Shown here in pieces: positions 41,500 to 52,661 of a stretch of 52,715 bases of DNA. The DNA lies in NCBI GenBank assembly GCA_046598395.1, contig JBKJIQ010000033.1:1-52715 (forward strand), given 5' to 3'. Position numbers and translations under genes: made by a program. How positions within the stretch are numbered: position 1 is the stretch's first letter; every line of letters begins with the position of its first letter. The stretch comes from JAENVU01 sp046598395 (GTDB lineage: Bacteria; Actinomycetota; Acidimicrobiia; IMCC26256; JAENVU01). The notes under the pieces are model-generated. The model made no database searches and had not been told where the DNA came from. It saw nothing but the letters and a program-made list of their open reading frames with translations.

Positions 41500-43107
41500 T
41501 CAGGGCAGGGGAAGTTCAATCACCCGGTCGGTACGTACCGCGTCGAGCAGTTGGCGATCGTGACTCACGAGGAGCAGCGTTCCGTCGAACGCGTCCAACG
41601 CCTGCTCGAGCTGTTCGATGGCGGCGAGGTCGAGATGATTCGTCGGTTCGTCCAGCACCAGACAGTTCACGCCGGTCGCCATCAACGCCGCGAGCTGCGC
41701 ACGGCTGCGTTCTCCCGGCGAGAGGTGCGTCCCCAGTCGGTCGACCTCGTCGGCTCCGAGGCCGAACTTCGCGAGCAGCGAACGCGCTTCGGTCGCAGTT
41801 GATCCCGTCGCGGCGGTAAAGGCACCCAACAGCTGCACATCGGCGAGAAACGCTTCACGCGCCTGATCCATGGTGCCGATGGTGACGCCCGGACCCAACC
41901 AGCGACGCCCCTCCTCGAGTTCCAGTTCGCCGAGCAACGCTCGCAGCAGTGTGGTCTTTCCCGAGCCGTTCGGTCCGAGAATCGCGATTCGTTCTTGCCA
42001 TCCGATCTCCACGTCGAGGGGGCCAAGTACGAACGTCCCCCGCCGGATCACCGCACCCTCGAGCCGCGCCACCACATCACCGCTGCGGGCCGTCGGCGCG
42101 AGTTCCATCCGGAGTTCCCAGCCCTCCCACGGCTTCTCGACCGTCTCCAACCGCTCGATGGCCCGTTCCGTGGCGCGCGCCTTCGATGCCTGCTTCTCGC
42201 TCCGTTCCGCCTGCGCGTGGCGGATGTGCTTGTCGGTCTCGCCGCTCTTACGAACCTTGGACCGCCCTTGGTCCGACCACGCGCGCTGGGTCTGCGCCCG
42301 CCCGGCGAGGTCGTTGCGCTTGGCGACGTATTCAGAATGCCGGACGTAACCCTGCCGACGCGCCAGTGCGCGCGCCTCCACATAGTCCGACCACCCACCT
42401 GCGTACTCCACACCCCGGTGAGACTCCGCCTCGATCTCGAGAATCCGATCAACCGTCGCGTCGAGGAACGCCCGGTCATGGGAGACCATCACGATCGCGC
42501 TCGGAGTTCCGAGTACGAACCGTTCCAGCTGATCCAGCCCGACAAAGTCCAAGTTGTTGCTCGGCTCGTCCAGCAGCAGAACATCGAATCGACTCAACAA
42601 GATTGCCGCGAGGGCGGCGCGCGCGAACTGGCCGCCGCTGAGCGCGCCCATTTCCACATCGAGCCGTTCAACCGGTAGACCGACGTCCACGCAGGTCTGC
42701 GCCACGCGGGCGTCAAAATCGGCGCCGCCCACTGCGAGGAAATACTCGAGCGCCTCGGAGTACTGGTCGGTGGCGTCAACATCTTGGGCCAGGCGTTCGG
42801 TCCAATCATCCAGCGAGTCGCTCGCGCCTTGGACACCGGTACGGCGGGCAAGGTATGCACGCAGCACCTCGCCCGGACGCGCATCGGGCTCTTGGGGGAG
42901 CAGTCCCACGGTGATCGCCGCGGGCGCCCGTTCGACGCGGCCGTCGTCCGGGATCTCGGTACCGGCCAACACCCGCAGCAGCGTCGACTTGCCGATCCCG
43001 TTGGGACCCACGATTCCGATGCGTTGGCCGGCCGCCACCGACAGCGAGACACCATCGAGGACGACCGACCCGCCGAGCGATTTGGAAACCGACCGAGCCG
43101 AGAGCAC
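41500..43107 (-). CDS. ABC-F family ATPase
   Basis: 535 residues with two ATPase domains and no membrane domain, as in ABC-F ribosome-binding proteins. Domain 1: GPNGIGKST, LSGGQFARAAL, LLLDEPSNNLD. Domain 2: GPNGSGKTT, LSPGERSRAQL (Pro replaces the usual Gly), LVLDEPTNHLD. The inter-domain linker is Arg/Lys/Glu-rich (HIRHAQAERSEKQASKARA), fitting the P-site tRNA-interacting arm. The family regulates translation or protects ribosomes from antibiotics; the subclass is not clear. The GTG at 43107 is preceded by TAGCGT 6 nt upstream (43119-43114), which suggests a leaderless start. Confidence 0.9.
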   Translation of the reverse strand: MLSARSVSKSLGGSVVLDGVSLSVAAGQRIGIVGPNGIGKSTLLRVLAGTEIPDDGRVERAPAAITVGLLPQEPDARPGEVLRAYLARRTGVQGASDSLDDWTERLAQDVDATDQYSEALEYFLAVGGADFDARVAQTCVDVGLPVERLDVEMGALSGGQFARAALAAILLSRFDVLLLDEPSNNLDFVGLDQLERFVLGTPSAIVMVSHDRAFLDATVDRILEIEAESHRGVEYAGGWSDYVEARALARRQGYVRHSEYVAKRNDLAGRAQTQRAWSDQGRSKVRKSGETDKHIRHAQAERSEKQASKARATERAIERLETVEKPWEGWELRMELAPTARSGDVVARLEGAVIRRGTFVLGPLDVEIGWQERIAILGPNGSGKTTLLRALLGELELEEGRRWLGPGVTIGTMDQAREAFLADVQLLGAFTAATGSTATEARSLLAKFGLGADEVDRLGTHLSPGERSRAQLAALMATGVNCLVLDEPTNHLDLAAIEQLEQALDAFDGTLLLVSHDRQLLDAVRTDRVIELPLP

Positions 43108-43143
43108 ACGAGAACGCTACGCGCCGTGCCCCGCTCGCCTCGC

Positions 43144-45579
43144 TCAGTTCGGGGAAGGTTCCAGGGCCCAGTCGATGACCTGGCTCACGTGATCGGCGAG
43201 GTGGAACGTCATCTGCGCCCGAACCGCCTCGGGGACGTCGTCGAGGTCGGGGCCGTTGCGCGCCGGGAGAATCACCGTGGTGAGTCCCGCCCGTTGCGCT
43301 GCGAGCACCTTTTGCTTCACGCCGCCGATCGGCAGCACCCGACCCTGCAAGGTGACCTCACCGGTCATGCCCACATCGCCGCGCACGGCGCGATTTGTGA
43401 GCTGGGACACCAGCGCGGTGGTCATGGTGACTCCCGCCGACGGACCATCCTTCGGGATCGCACCCGCGGGAACATGCACGTGAAACTTGCGGGCCGCGAG
43501 GTGCTGCGGATCTACACCCAGTGCGTCCGCATTGGCCGTCACGTAGGTGAGCGCAATTTGCGCCGACTCTTTCATGACATCACCCAGCTGACCGGTGAGT
43601 TGTAACCCCGGCTCGCCGGCAAGCGAGGTCGCTTCTACAAACAGCACATCACCGCCCGAACCCGTGACTGCGAGGCCGGTGGCCACTCCGGGCGTAGCGG
43701 TGCGTTCGGCGATTTCCTCCGGCTGGAATTTCGGCCGTCCAAGGTGAGTTCGCACCACGGCATCGTCAACCGCCACGGGCGTGGCGGTATCTGCGGTTCC
43801 GACGTCGGGGACCAAATCGGTCGCGCCTTCGCTTGCGATATTGGCCGCCACTTTCCGCAGCAAACGCCCGATCTCGCGTTCGAGACCGCGGACACCCGCC
43901 TCTCGCGTGTACCCGGTGACGATCGTGCGCAACGCCTCGACCTCAACGGTCACGTCATCCGCGGTGAGACCGTTGCGATCGAGTTGACGGGCCACCAGGT
44001 GGTCCCGAGCGATCGTCACTTTCTCGTCCTCGGTGTAGCCATCGAGGTGGACGATCTCCATACGGTCGAGCAGCGGTCCCGGGATCGTCTCCGCAACATT
44101 GGCGGTGGCGAGAAACAACACCCCGGACAGATCGAGGTCAACATCGAGGTAGTGATCGCGAAACGTGTGGTTCTGCGCGGGATCGAGCACTTCCAACAGC
44201 GCGGCGGAGGGATCCCCGCGCCAATCCGACCCGAGCTTGTCGACCTCATCGAGCAGGATCACCGGATTCATGGTCCCGGCCTCCTTCATGGCCCGCGCGA
44301 TCCGGCCGGGAAGCGCGCCCACGTAGGTGCGGCGGTGACCGCGGATCTCGGCCTCGTCGCGAACTCCTCCGAGTGCAACTCGCACGAACCTGCGCCCGGT
44401 GGCGCGAGCCACCGACTCGCCGAGCGAGGTCTTGCCGACCCCTGGCGGACCCACGAGCGAGAGGATCAGTCCGCTCCCCCGGCGCCGATCCGCGACCGAA
44501 CTCGCCATCGGTCCAGCAGCCGGGCCCGACCCCACGGGATCGTCGGCGTCGTCTCCGCTGGTGGGATCGTCGAATCCCCGATCGGCGCGCAGTTTGCGCA
44601 CCGCCAGGTACTCGACGATGCGATCCTTCACATCAGTCAACCCCGTGTGGTCGGCGTCGAGTACGGCACGCGCGTCGCTCACGTTGAGGGTCTCATCGGA
44701 GCGCACTCCCCACGGCACGTCGAGGATCGTGTCCAGCCAGGTGCGGATCCACCCGTGCTCTGGGTTCTGCGCGCCCGTGCGCTCGAGGCGGTCGATCTCG
44801 CGGTCGACCGCGGTGCGCACGGTCTCGGGCAGCTCTGTCTCCGCAACTCGGCGGCGGTATGCATCGGCGCCGTCGTCACCATCCTCGTCACCGAGTTCCT
44901 TGCGGATGGCCTGGAGTTGCTGACGCAACAAGAATTCGCGTTGCTGACGTTCCATGCCATCGGTGACTTCGTGACGGATCCGCTCCTGGAGCTCGTGTTC
45001 CGCTAGGGAATCGCGTGCCAAGCCCAGCGCCAGTTCCACCCGGCGCTCGGGATCCGTCGCTTCGAGAAGTTCGAGCTTGCGTTCCGACGGCAGATCACTC
45101 CACGAGCCATACCCATCGGCCAACGCCCCCGGGTCGGTCGTGGTGCGCAGCAGTTCCGGGAGCCGGCGGGAACGCCGACGCTCGGCCAGCAGCACGAGTG
45201 CCCCGCGCAGTTCGCGACCGAGTTCCTCGGTTCGCGGCGACGGATCGTCGTCGATCACCTCGTGAGCCTCAACCGCCAGACTCGACCCCGTCCCGATGAC
45301 ACCAGCGCCGAGACGGGCACGGTGCATCCCCCGCAGGATCGCGGCGAAGACACCGTTGGGAAGCTCACCGGATTCCTCGACCTTGGCCACGGTGCCGACC
45401 TTCGCGTACTCGCCGTCGATCCGCGGCACGAGCAGCACCCGGCCGTCGCCGTCGATCGCGGCCGCCACTGCGGCCCGCGCCTCGTCGGTGTCCAATGTGA
45501 GCGTGACCACGGTCTGAGGGAGGACCACACCCGCGGTGAGCGGGAGGACGGGCAGGGCCAGGGTGTTCAGTTCAGCCAT
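43144..45579 (-). CDS. lon: ATP-dependent protease Lon
   Basis: 811 residues, the normal LonA length. An N-terminal substrate-binding domain is followed by a coiled-coil region (MERQQREFLLRQQLQAIRKE), the AAA+ module with Walker A GPPGVGKTS (377-385) and Walker B VILLDEVDK, and the peptidase with catalytic Ser714 (KDGPSAG) and Lys755 (GGVKQK). Just before Walker A, residues 335-368 are an acidic, Gly/Pro/Ser-rich insertion (DDPTSGDDADDPVGSGPAAG). ATG 45579 has GGAG upstream, and a degenerate HspR-type site lies at 45597-45617. Lon degrades misfolded and regulatory proteins. Confidence 0.96.
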   Translation of the reverse strand: MAELNTLALPVLPLTAGVVLPQTVVTLTLDTDEARAAVAAAIDGDGRVLLVPRIDGEYAKVGTVAKVEESGELPNGVFAAILRGMHRARLGAGVIGTGSSLAVEAHEVIDDDPSPRTEELGRELRGALVLLAERRRSRRLPELLRTTTDPGALADGYGSWSDLPSERKLELLEATDPERRVELALGLARDSLAEHELQERIRHEVTDGMERQQREFLLRQQLQAIRKELGDEDGDDGADAYRRRVAETELPETVRTAVDREIDRLERTGAQNPEHGWIRTWLDTILDVPWGVRSDETLNVSDARAVLDADHTGLTDVKDRIVEYLAVRKLRADRGFDDPTSGDDADDPVGSGPAAGPMASSVADRRRGSGLILSLVGPPGVGKTSLGESVARATGRRFVRVALGGVRDEAEIRGHRRTYVGALPGRIARAMKEAGTMNPVILLDEVDKLGSDWRGDPSAALLEVLDPAQNHTFRDHYLDVDLDLSGVLFLATANVAETIPGPLLDRMEIVHLDGYTEDEKVTIARDHLVARQLDRNGLTADDVTVEVEALRTIVTGYTREAGVRGLEREIGRLLRKVAANIASEGATDLVPDVGTADTATPVAVDDAVVRTHLGRPKFQPEEIAERTATPGVATGLAVTGSGGDVLFVEATSLAGEPGLQLTGQLGDVMKESAQIALTYVTANADALGVDPQHLAARKFHVHVPAGAIPKDGPSAGVTMTTALVSQLTNRAVRGDVGMTGEVTLQGRVLPIGGVKQKVLAAQRAGLTTVILPARNGPDLDDVPEAVRAQMTFHLADHVSQVIDWALEPSPN

Positions 45580-45596
45580 CGGAAGCTCCGTTCAAA

Positions 45597-45617
45597 GTTG
45601 AAGGTGAAGCACTCAAC
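45597..45617 (-). promoter_or_regulatory. HAIR-like (HspR) element upstream of lon
   Basis: On the minus strand the sequence reads GTTGAGT, GCTTCAC, CTTCAAC. Compared with the HspR site CTTGAGT-N7-ACTCAAG, the left half matches 6 of 7 and the right half 4 of 7. It lies 18 nt before the lon start. In Streptomyces lon is under HspR control, so the site is plausible but degenerate. Confidence 0.35.
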
Positions 45618-45708
45618 TCCCGAATCCCGCCGCCTATTCCCGACCCCTCCCCTCATCTTTCCAACCCGGGGCCGGGACCGCTCGACCCAGGAAACCAGGT
45701 GGTGTCCC

Positions 45709-46200
45709 TTACGCCGGGAGGGCGGCCTCAATGGCCGCAACGAGGGCCGGGTCCTCGGGAGTGACCGTGGGGCTGAAGCGACCGACGATCTGGCCATCCG
45801 CTCCAATCAGAAACTTCTCGAAATTCCACCGGATGTCACCGGTGTGGCCGTCCGCAACATCGGGGGCCTCGGTGAGCTCCGCGTAGAGACCATCACGAGC
45901 CTCGCCATTCACGTCGATCTTGGCGAACAGCGGGAAGGACACGCCGTAGTTCACGGTGCAGAACTCCTGGATCTCATCGGCCGAACCCGGCTCCTGCTCG
46001 AGGAACTGGTTGCACGGGAAGCCGAGGACGGTAAAACCCTTGTCGGAATACGCGTCGTAGAGCTTTTGCAGACCCTCGTACTGCGGCGTGAGGCCACACT
46101 TCGACGCCACGTTCACCACGAGTGCCACCTTGCCCGCGTAGTCAGACAGTGACGCATCCTGACCGTTGAGCGCCTTGACGGGGTGGTCATAGATCGCCAT
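45709..46200 (-). CDS. Glutathione peroxidase-like thiol peroxidase (Cys type)
   Basis: 163 residues. The peroxidatic residue is Cys35 in NVASKCGLTPQ, where vertebrate enzymes have Sec. GFPCNQFLEQEPG and the later Trp-Asn in IRWNFEKF complete the active site. EIQEFC supplies a likely resolving cysteine, so reduction by thioredoxin (or a mycothiol system) is likelier than by glutathione. ATG 46200 has GGAG about 9 nt upstream. It follows fumC by 70 nt on the same strand, and may be co-transcribed. Confidence 0.93.
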   Translation of the reverse strand: MAIYDHPVKALNGQDASLSDYAGKVALVVNVASKCGLTPQYEGLQKLYDAYSDKGFTVLGFPCNQFLEQEPGSADEIQEFCTVNYGVSFPLFAKIDVNGEARDGLYAELTEAPDVADGHTGDIRWNFEKFLIGADGQIVGRFSPTVTPEDPALVAAIEAALPA

Positions 46201-46270
46201 AAAAATTTCTCCTTCTCGCAGTTTCGGATACCGGGAATTCCAAGACCTTGATGTTCGCGAACTGACCTGA

Positions 46271-47671
46271 CTACTTCGGCGCAATCATCTCTTCCGGTCG
46301 CACGACGCGGTCGAACTCCTCAGCCGAGATTGTTGCCAATGCCAACGCAGCCTCGCGCAACGTTGTTCCTTCGTGGTGCGCCTTCTTGGCGATGGCGGCA
46401 GCCTTGTCGTAGCCGATCACGGGATTCAGCGCGGTGACGACCATGAGGGACTCATCCACGTACTGCTTGATCTTCGGCAGGTTCGGCTCCAGACCCTCCA
46501 CGCAGAATTCCCGGAAGTTGCGACACGAGTCGGTGAGCAGGTCCACCGAATGCAAGAAGTTGAAGATCATCACCGGCTTGAACACGTTGAGCTCGAAGTT
46601 CCCCTGCGAACCGGCCATCCCCACGGCGGCATCGTTGGCGAGCACCTGCACACAACACATGGTGAGCGATTCGGACTGCGTGGGATTCACTTTGCCCGGC
46701 ATGATCGAGCTGCCCGGCTCGTTTTCGGGCAACAGCAACTCACCGAGCCCGGCGCGTGGACCCGAGCCGAGCCAACGCAAATCATTGGCGATCTTCATCA
46801 GACTCACCGCGAGTGTCTTGATCGCACCGTGAGCGAAGACGAGTTCGTCGTGGCTGGCCAGCGCCGCAAACTTGTTGGGTGCCGAGCGGAACGCCAGACC
46901 CGTGAGTTCGGAGATCTTCGCCGCAGCTCGCTCGGCGAACTCCGGATGGGTATTGATCCCCGTGCCGACTGCGGTGCCACCGATGGCGAGGTCGTAGAGC
47001 CCATCGACGGTCGCCTCGAGGCGCGCCAGGTCGGCGTCCAACTGTGCGACGTAGCCCGAGAACTCCTGGCCGAGCGTGAGCGGGACCGCGTCCTGGAGAT
47101 GCGTTCGACCGATCTTGACAATTCCGGCGAACTCCACCGCGCGGCGGTGGAGCGCATCACGCAGGTCGCGCACCGACGGGAGTAGGCGGTGCAGTACTTC
47201 TTCCACTGCGGCGATGTTCATCGCGGTGGGGAACGTGTCGTTGGAAGACTGCGACATATTCACGTCGTCGTTCGGATGCACCGGCGTCTTCGATCCGAGC
47301 TCGCCACCCGCCAACTCGATCGCGCGGTTCGAGATGACTTCGTTCACGTTCATGTTCGTCTGGGTGCCCGAGCCGGTTTGCCAGACGAAGAGCGGAAAGT
47401 GCGCGCCAAGGGTTCCGCCGACCACTTCATCCGCGGCAGCGGTAATCAAGTCACACCGGTCGGCCGGCAGCTTCTCGAGATCACGGTTGACCAGCGCGGC
47501 GGCCTTCTTCAGCACCGCCATCGACCGGATCACTGCCGGGGGCATTTGATCATTCGCGACCGAGAAATGGTGCAGCGAACGTTCGGTCTGCGCGCCCCAG
47601 TAGCGGTCCTTGGCCACGAGAATCGCGCCCATGCTGTCGGTCTCGACGCGCTGCGTTGCGGTTGGTTCCAT
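46271..47671 (-). CDS. fumC: Fumarate hydratase class II
   Basis: 466 residues. Interconverts fumarate and malate in the TCA cycle, cytoplasmic homotetramer. Seen: WGAQTERS at the N-terminus, GSGTQTNMNVNEVISNRA, SQSSNDTFPTAM, the His-bearing GRTHLQDAVPLTLGQE, and the superfamily signature GSSIMPGKVNPTQ that closes over the active site. ATG 47671 has GAGGAG upstream. It follows the methyltransferase gene by about 50 nt. Confidence 0.95.
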   Translation of the reverse strand: MEPTATQRVETDSMGAILVAKDRYWGAQTERSLHHFSVANDQMPPAVIRSMAVLKKAAALVNRDLEKLPADRCDLITAAADEVVGGTLGAHFPLFVWQTGSGTQTNMNVNEVISNRAIELAGGELGSKTPVHPNDDVNMSQSSNDTFPTAMNIAAVEEVLHRLLPSVRDLRDALHRRAVEFAGIVKIGRTHLQDAVPLTLGQEFSGYVAQLDADLARLEATVDGLYDLAIGGTAVGTGINTHPEFAERAAAKISELTGLAFRSAPNKFAALASHDELVFAHGAIKTLAVSLMKIANDLRWLGSGPRAGLGELLLPENEPGSSIMPGKVNPTQSESLTMCCVQVLANDAAVGMAGSQGNFELNVFKPVMIFNFLHSVDLLTDSCRNFREFCVEGLEPNLPKIKQYVDESLMVVTALNPVIGYDKAAAIAKKAHHEGTTLREAALALATISAEEFDRVVRPEEMIAPK

Positions 47672-47702
47672 GGTGCTCCTCGAATGCTCGGGGCCCTACT
47701 GA

Positions 47703-47719
47703 TCGATCCTCACGATCGA
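47703..47719 (-). other. Small hairpin between the methyltransferase and fumC
   Basis: TCGATC-CTCAC-GATCGA (47703-47719) forms a 6-bp stem directly after the methyltransferase stop at 47722. The surrounding bases repeat GATCG three times. It may be a weak terminator or processing site. There is no T tract. Confidence 0.3.
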
Positions 47720-47721
47720 CC

Positions 47722-48909
47722 CTAACGATCGAGTTGGGCGACAACCTCGACATGGCTGGTATGGGGAAACAGGTCGATCGGCGTGGCGGCGGTGAGGTGA
47801 TATCCCTCCGCGACGAAGAGCCCGACGTCGCGACCCAACGCGGCCGCATCGCAGGCGACGAGCACCACCCGAGGCGCGTCGGTTCCGGCGACTCGGTGAA
47901 CGATGTCCGGGCCGAGTCCGGCCCGGCTCGGATCGGCAATCACCACATCGGCCGGAACCGGATCCCACCGCCCCACGTCGCCCCGCACCATCTGCACGCC
48001 GAGACCCGCGAGGTTGTGCTTCGCATCGCGCACCGCGGCGGGATTGCCTTCCACCGCGATCACTTGACGACCCGGCCGAGCAACCGTGCCCGCGAACAGC
48101 CCGACGCCTGAGTACAAGTCGACGACGGTCTTCGCATCGTCGGGGGTCGCCGCCAGCACCGCGGCAGCGAGTGCATCGGCGCCATCCGCGCGAGTCTGGA
48201 AGAACGACGTGGCCGAGATCCGCCACCGTCGCCCCGCAGCTTCCTCCACGAACATCGCGGTCCGACCACCTTCGAGGTCATCCGCGCCGATCGTGACGAC
48301 GTCGTCGGGCATCGTGAGATAGCGGGTGGTGGGATACGCGACCACGAGCCGCTCACCGGTACGCGACCCACAGCGGAGTTCGGCCTCGGTCACGCCGTCG
48401 AACTTCTCGGTCTGGAGGAGAGATTCGATCAACGGATGCGCGACCAGGCACGAATCGACCGAGACGGGGTCGTGCGAGTTCGCCCGCCGGAATGCGGGCC
48501 GCCCCTTGCGGATCAAGACACGAACGGATGTCCGATACCCCTCGGCGGCCAAGGCCACCGACTCCCCTACCCGTTCGGCGGCGTCCTCCACGTGGCCGAT
48601 CCGAGCGAGTGCGTCGATGACGATGTCGCGGCGCAGACGACGCTGGCCATCAAGGCTGATGTGCTGCCACTCACAGCCACCACAGCCCGCCATCACATGA
48701 CGGCATGGCGGCGTAACGCGATCCGGTGAGGGGTCGACGACCTCGATGACCCGCCCGCGCGCGAATGACTTCTTCGCGGTCGTGATCTCGACCTTCACCG
48801 TCTCGCCGGGAATCGCGCCGGCGATGAGCACAACCCGCCCATCGGCGTCGCGCGCCAATGCATCGCCACCGGCAACCGCCTTCTCCGGCGTGAGTTCCAG
48901 ACTCGTCAT
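47722..48909 (-). CDS. RNA uracil-C5 methyltransferase (TrmA/RumA family)
   Basis: 395 residues. A TRAM-type beta-barrel at the N-terminus (VVLIAGAIPGETVKVEI) is followed by an Fe-S cysteine cluster CRHVMAGCGGC, and a SAM-binding domain with VVDLYSGVGLFAGT. The catalytic region is VVLVACDAAALGRD, with Cys as nucleophile, and the general-base Glu is in HTSHVEVVAQL. The Fe-S cluster is typical of RlmD-type 23S rRNA m5U methyltransferases, but TrmA versus RlmD/RlmC cannot be told here. ATG 48909 is used because similarity begins at MTSLELTPEKAVAGG. Confidence 0.88.
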   Translation of the reverse strand: MTSLELTPEKAVAGGDALARDADGRVVLIAGAIPGETVKVEITTAKKSFARGRVIEVVDPSPDRVTPPCRHVMAGCGGCEWQHISLDGQRRLRRDIVIDALARIGHVEDAAERVGESVALAAEGYRTSVRVLIRKGRPAFRRANSHDPVSVDSCLVAHPLIESLLQTEKFDGVTEAELRCGSRTGERLVVAYPTTRYLTMPDDVVTIGADDLEGGRTAMFVEEAAGRRWRISATSFFQTRADGADALAAAVLAATPDDAKTVVDLYSGVGLFAGTVARPGRQVIAVEGNPAAVRDAKHNLAGLGVQMVRGDVGRWDPVPADVVIADPSRAGLGPDIVHRVAGTDAPRVVLVACDAAALGRDVGLFVAEGYHLTAATPIDLFPHTSHVEVVAQLDR

Positions 48910-49022
48910 GTCATCCGCTCTTGGCCCTGCGGGCCGGGCCGCTCGAGCCACGATCCGCTGTTCCCACGGCTGCAAGTCTGGAGGCGTCTCGCTCCGCTCA
49001 CGGCTTCACCTCTCCAACCGAC

Positions 49023-50723
<1,701 letters not shown>

Positions 50724-50774
50724 GGGTCGACGGTAGCGTGCCGAGCCTGAGGCTTACGGACGAAGGGTATTGAA

Positions 50775-52460
50775 GTGGCCACTGCAATCGACGCACTCGC
50801 AAATACCTATGTGGAGGGCTACGCGCGGCTGAACCCCATCAACGCGACGTTCGACGGCGTCGCCGGCCACGACGACGAGCTCACCGACTTCTCACCCGAC
50901 GGCGCGGATGAGCGCGCCAACTACGACCGGGCCACACTGCGCGCGCTCGACACCACGCTGCTCGAAACCGATGGCGACCGCGTTGCCGCGGGCGTCATAC
51001 GCGAGCGCCTCGAAGTGGCCGTGGAACAGCACGACCTCGGCGAGCACCTCCGGTCGATCGCGGTGCTCGGGTCCAACGTGCAGGCCGTGCGAGAAGCCTT
51101 CGACGTCTTGCAAAAGGTGACGGAGGACGATTGGGTCACGGTCGCGGCGCGCCTCGCGCGCGTCCCCGAGTGTCTTTCCAGTCTGCAAGCTGCGTACACC
51201 GTGGGGATCGAGCGCGGCCTCGTCGCCGCGCGCCGACAGGTGGTGGGCGCGATCGAGCAGGTGGAGGTCTGGGCCGGCATTGACACCGGCGAGACCCCGC
51301 CGTACTTCCTCACCCTGGCCGACCAGTTCGCGGCATCGGGCGTGGGATCCGCTGCGCTTCACGCGACGGTACGCGGAGGGGCTGAACGCGCCACCGCCGC
51401 ACTTGACGCGTTCGCCCGTTTTCTCGCGAACGACTACTCCGCGCACGCTGCGGACCGCGATGCGGTGGGCGAGGAGCGCTACGCGGTTGGCGCGCGCGTC
51501 TTCAACGGTACGCAGCTCGATCTGCGCGAGACCTACGCATGGGGATGGGACGAGCTGCACCGCATCGAGCACGCCGTGGGCCAGGTTGCGGCGCGGATCA
51601 TGCCCAACTCGTCCGTGGGCGAGGTGATCGATCTCCTCGAAACCGATCCAGCGCGCGCCATCGTGGGCGAAGCCAACCTGCGAGCGTGGCTCCAAGACCT
51701 CATGGACCAGACCATCGACGAGTTGAACGGCACGCATTTCGATATCCCGGTGCCGGTGCAGACGGTCGAGGCCATGATCGCACCTCCGGGTGGCGCCTCC
51801 GCGATGTACTACACCGGTCCGTCGGAGGACTTCTCCCGTCCGGGCCGCACCTGGTATCCCACGATGGGCAACGACCGCTTTCCGCTCTGGGGCGAGGTCT
51901 CGATCTGTTACCACGAGGGCGTTCCGGGCCACCACCTCCAGGTCGGGCAGGTGCGGTACCTGGCCGACACGCTCACGCGGTTCCAACGGACACTCGCCTG
52001 GACATCGGGCCACGGCGAAGGTTGGGCGCTCTATGCCGAACGGTTGATGGGCGAGCTCGGCTACCTCGAGAACCCCGATTACGAGCTCGGCATGCTGCGG
52101 GCTCAAGCGATGCGCGCGGTGCGGGTGATCGTGGACATCGGCATGCACTTGGAGCTGCCGATCCCTGCGACGGAGTCCTACCACCCCCGCGAGCGGTGGA
52201 CCCCCGAGCTGGCCCTTCCCTTCGTGATCGACCGTGCGATGTTTGCCGAACAGTTCATGCGTTCCGAGGTCGACCGCTACCTCGGTCTTCCGGGTCAGGC
52301 GATCTCCTACAAGGTGGGCGAGCGCACGTGGCTGGAGTGTCGGGCCGACGCACGCGCTCGGCGTGGCGCGGCGTTCGATCTCAAGGACTGGCACCGCTAC
52401 GCCCTCGACCTCGGCTCCATGGGCCTCGATCAGTTCCGTGCCGAAATGGCCAGGTACTGA
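50775..52460 (+). CDS. DUF885 metallopeptidase-like protein
   Basis: 561 residues. The zinc-binding-like motif is CYHEGVPGHHLQVGQ (HExxPGH), followed about 30 residues later by TSGHGEGWALYAERL. Both are characteristic of DUF885 proteins, thought to be zinc carboxypeptidase- or peptidase-like enzymes; no substrate is established. There is no signal peptide, so it is cytoplasmic. GTG 50775 has AAGGG about 8 nt upstream. Confidence 0.9.
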   Translation: MATAIDALANTYVEGYARLNPINATFDGVAGHDDELTDFSPDGADERANYDRATLRALDTTLLETDGDRVAAGVIRERLEVAVEQHDLGEHLRSIAVLGSNVQAVREAFDVLQKVTEDDWVTVAARLARVPECLSSLQAAYTVGIERGLVAARRQVVGAIEQVEVWAGIDTGETPPYFLTLADQFAASGVGSAALHATVRGGAERATAALDAFARFLANDYSAHAADRDAVGEERYAVGARVFNGTQLDLRETYAWGWDELHRIEHAVGQVAARIMPNSSVGEVIDLLETDPARAIVGEANLRAWLQDLMDQTIDELNGTHFDIPVPVQTVEAMIAPPGGASAMYYTGPSEDFSRPGRTWYPTMGNDRFPLWGEVSICYHEGVPGHHLQVGQVRYLADTLTRFQRTLAWTSGHGEGWALYAERLMGELGYLENPDYELGMLRAQAMRAVRVIVDIGMHLELPIPATESYHPRERWTPELALPFVIDRAMFAEQFMRSEVDRYLGLPGQAISYKVGERTWLECRADARARRGAAFDLKDWHRYALDLGSMGLDQFRAEMARY

Positions 52461-52554
52461 ACAACGGGTTGGCGCTCGATCTTTGACGGCGAGATCCATC
52501 CAATGGGAAACGACACCGGCGACTCTTTGATCTTGCGCCATCGGAGGATCATGG

Positions 52555-52661
52555 GTTCCGCGGAGCGCTTCCTCGTGGAGGCGGCCGACCTCGTTGAGCG
52601 TTCCGCGGAGCGGCTATTCCTGGTGGTGGGGATGGCCGCGGGTTGGGCGTTCCGCGGAGCG
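52555..52661. repeat. Three copies of a 13-bp GC-rich repeat
   Basis: GTTCCGCGGAGCG occurs at 52555-52567, 52600-52612 and 52649-52661. Its core TCCGCGGA is palindromic, so each copy is a near-perfect inverted repeat. The copies are 45 and 49 bases apart start to start, in a G/T-rich region without a recognisable gene. The array may continue past the window edge. Confidence 0.75.

Noticed and set aside
45709..46200. Glutathione peroxidase as a second selenoprotein
   Set aside because: The active-site codon is a cysteine codon (SKCGLTPQ) and no in-frame TGA occurs.
50892..52541. Long minus-strand ORF (549 codons)
   Set aside because: It is antisense to the DUF885 gene, whose HEGVPGHH motif and length are convincing.
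52555..52661. CRISPR array
   Set aside because: The spacing of 32-36 bases is CRISPR-like, but the repeat is only 13 bp and GC-palindromic, there are three copies, and no cas gene is near.
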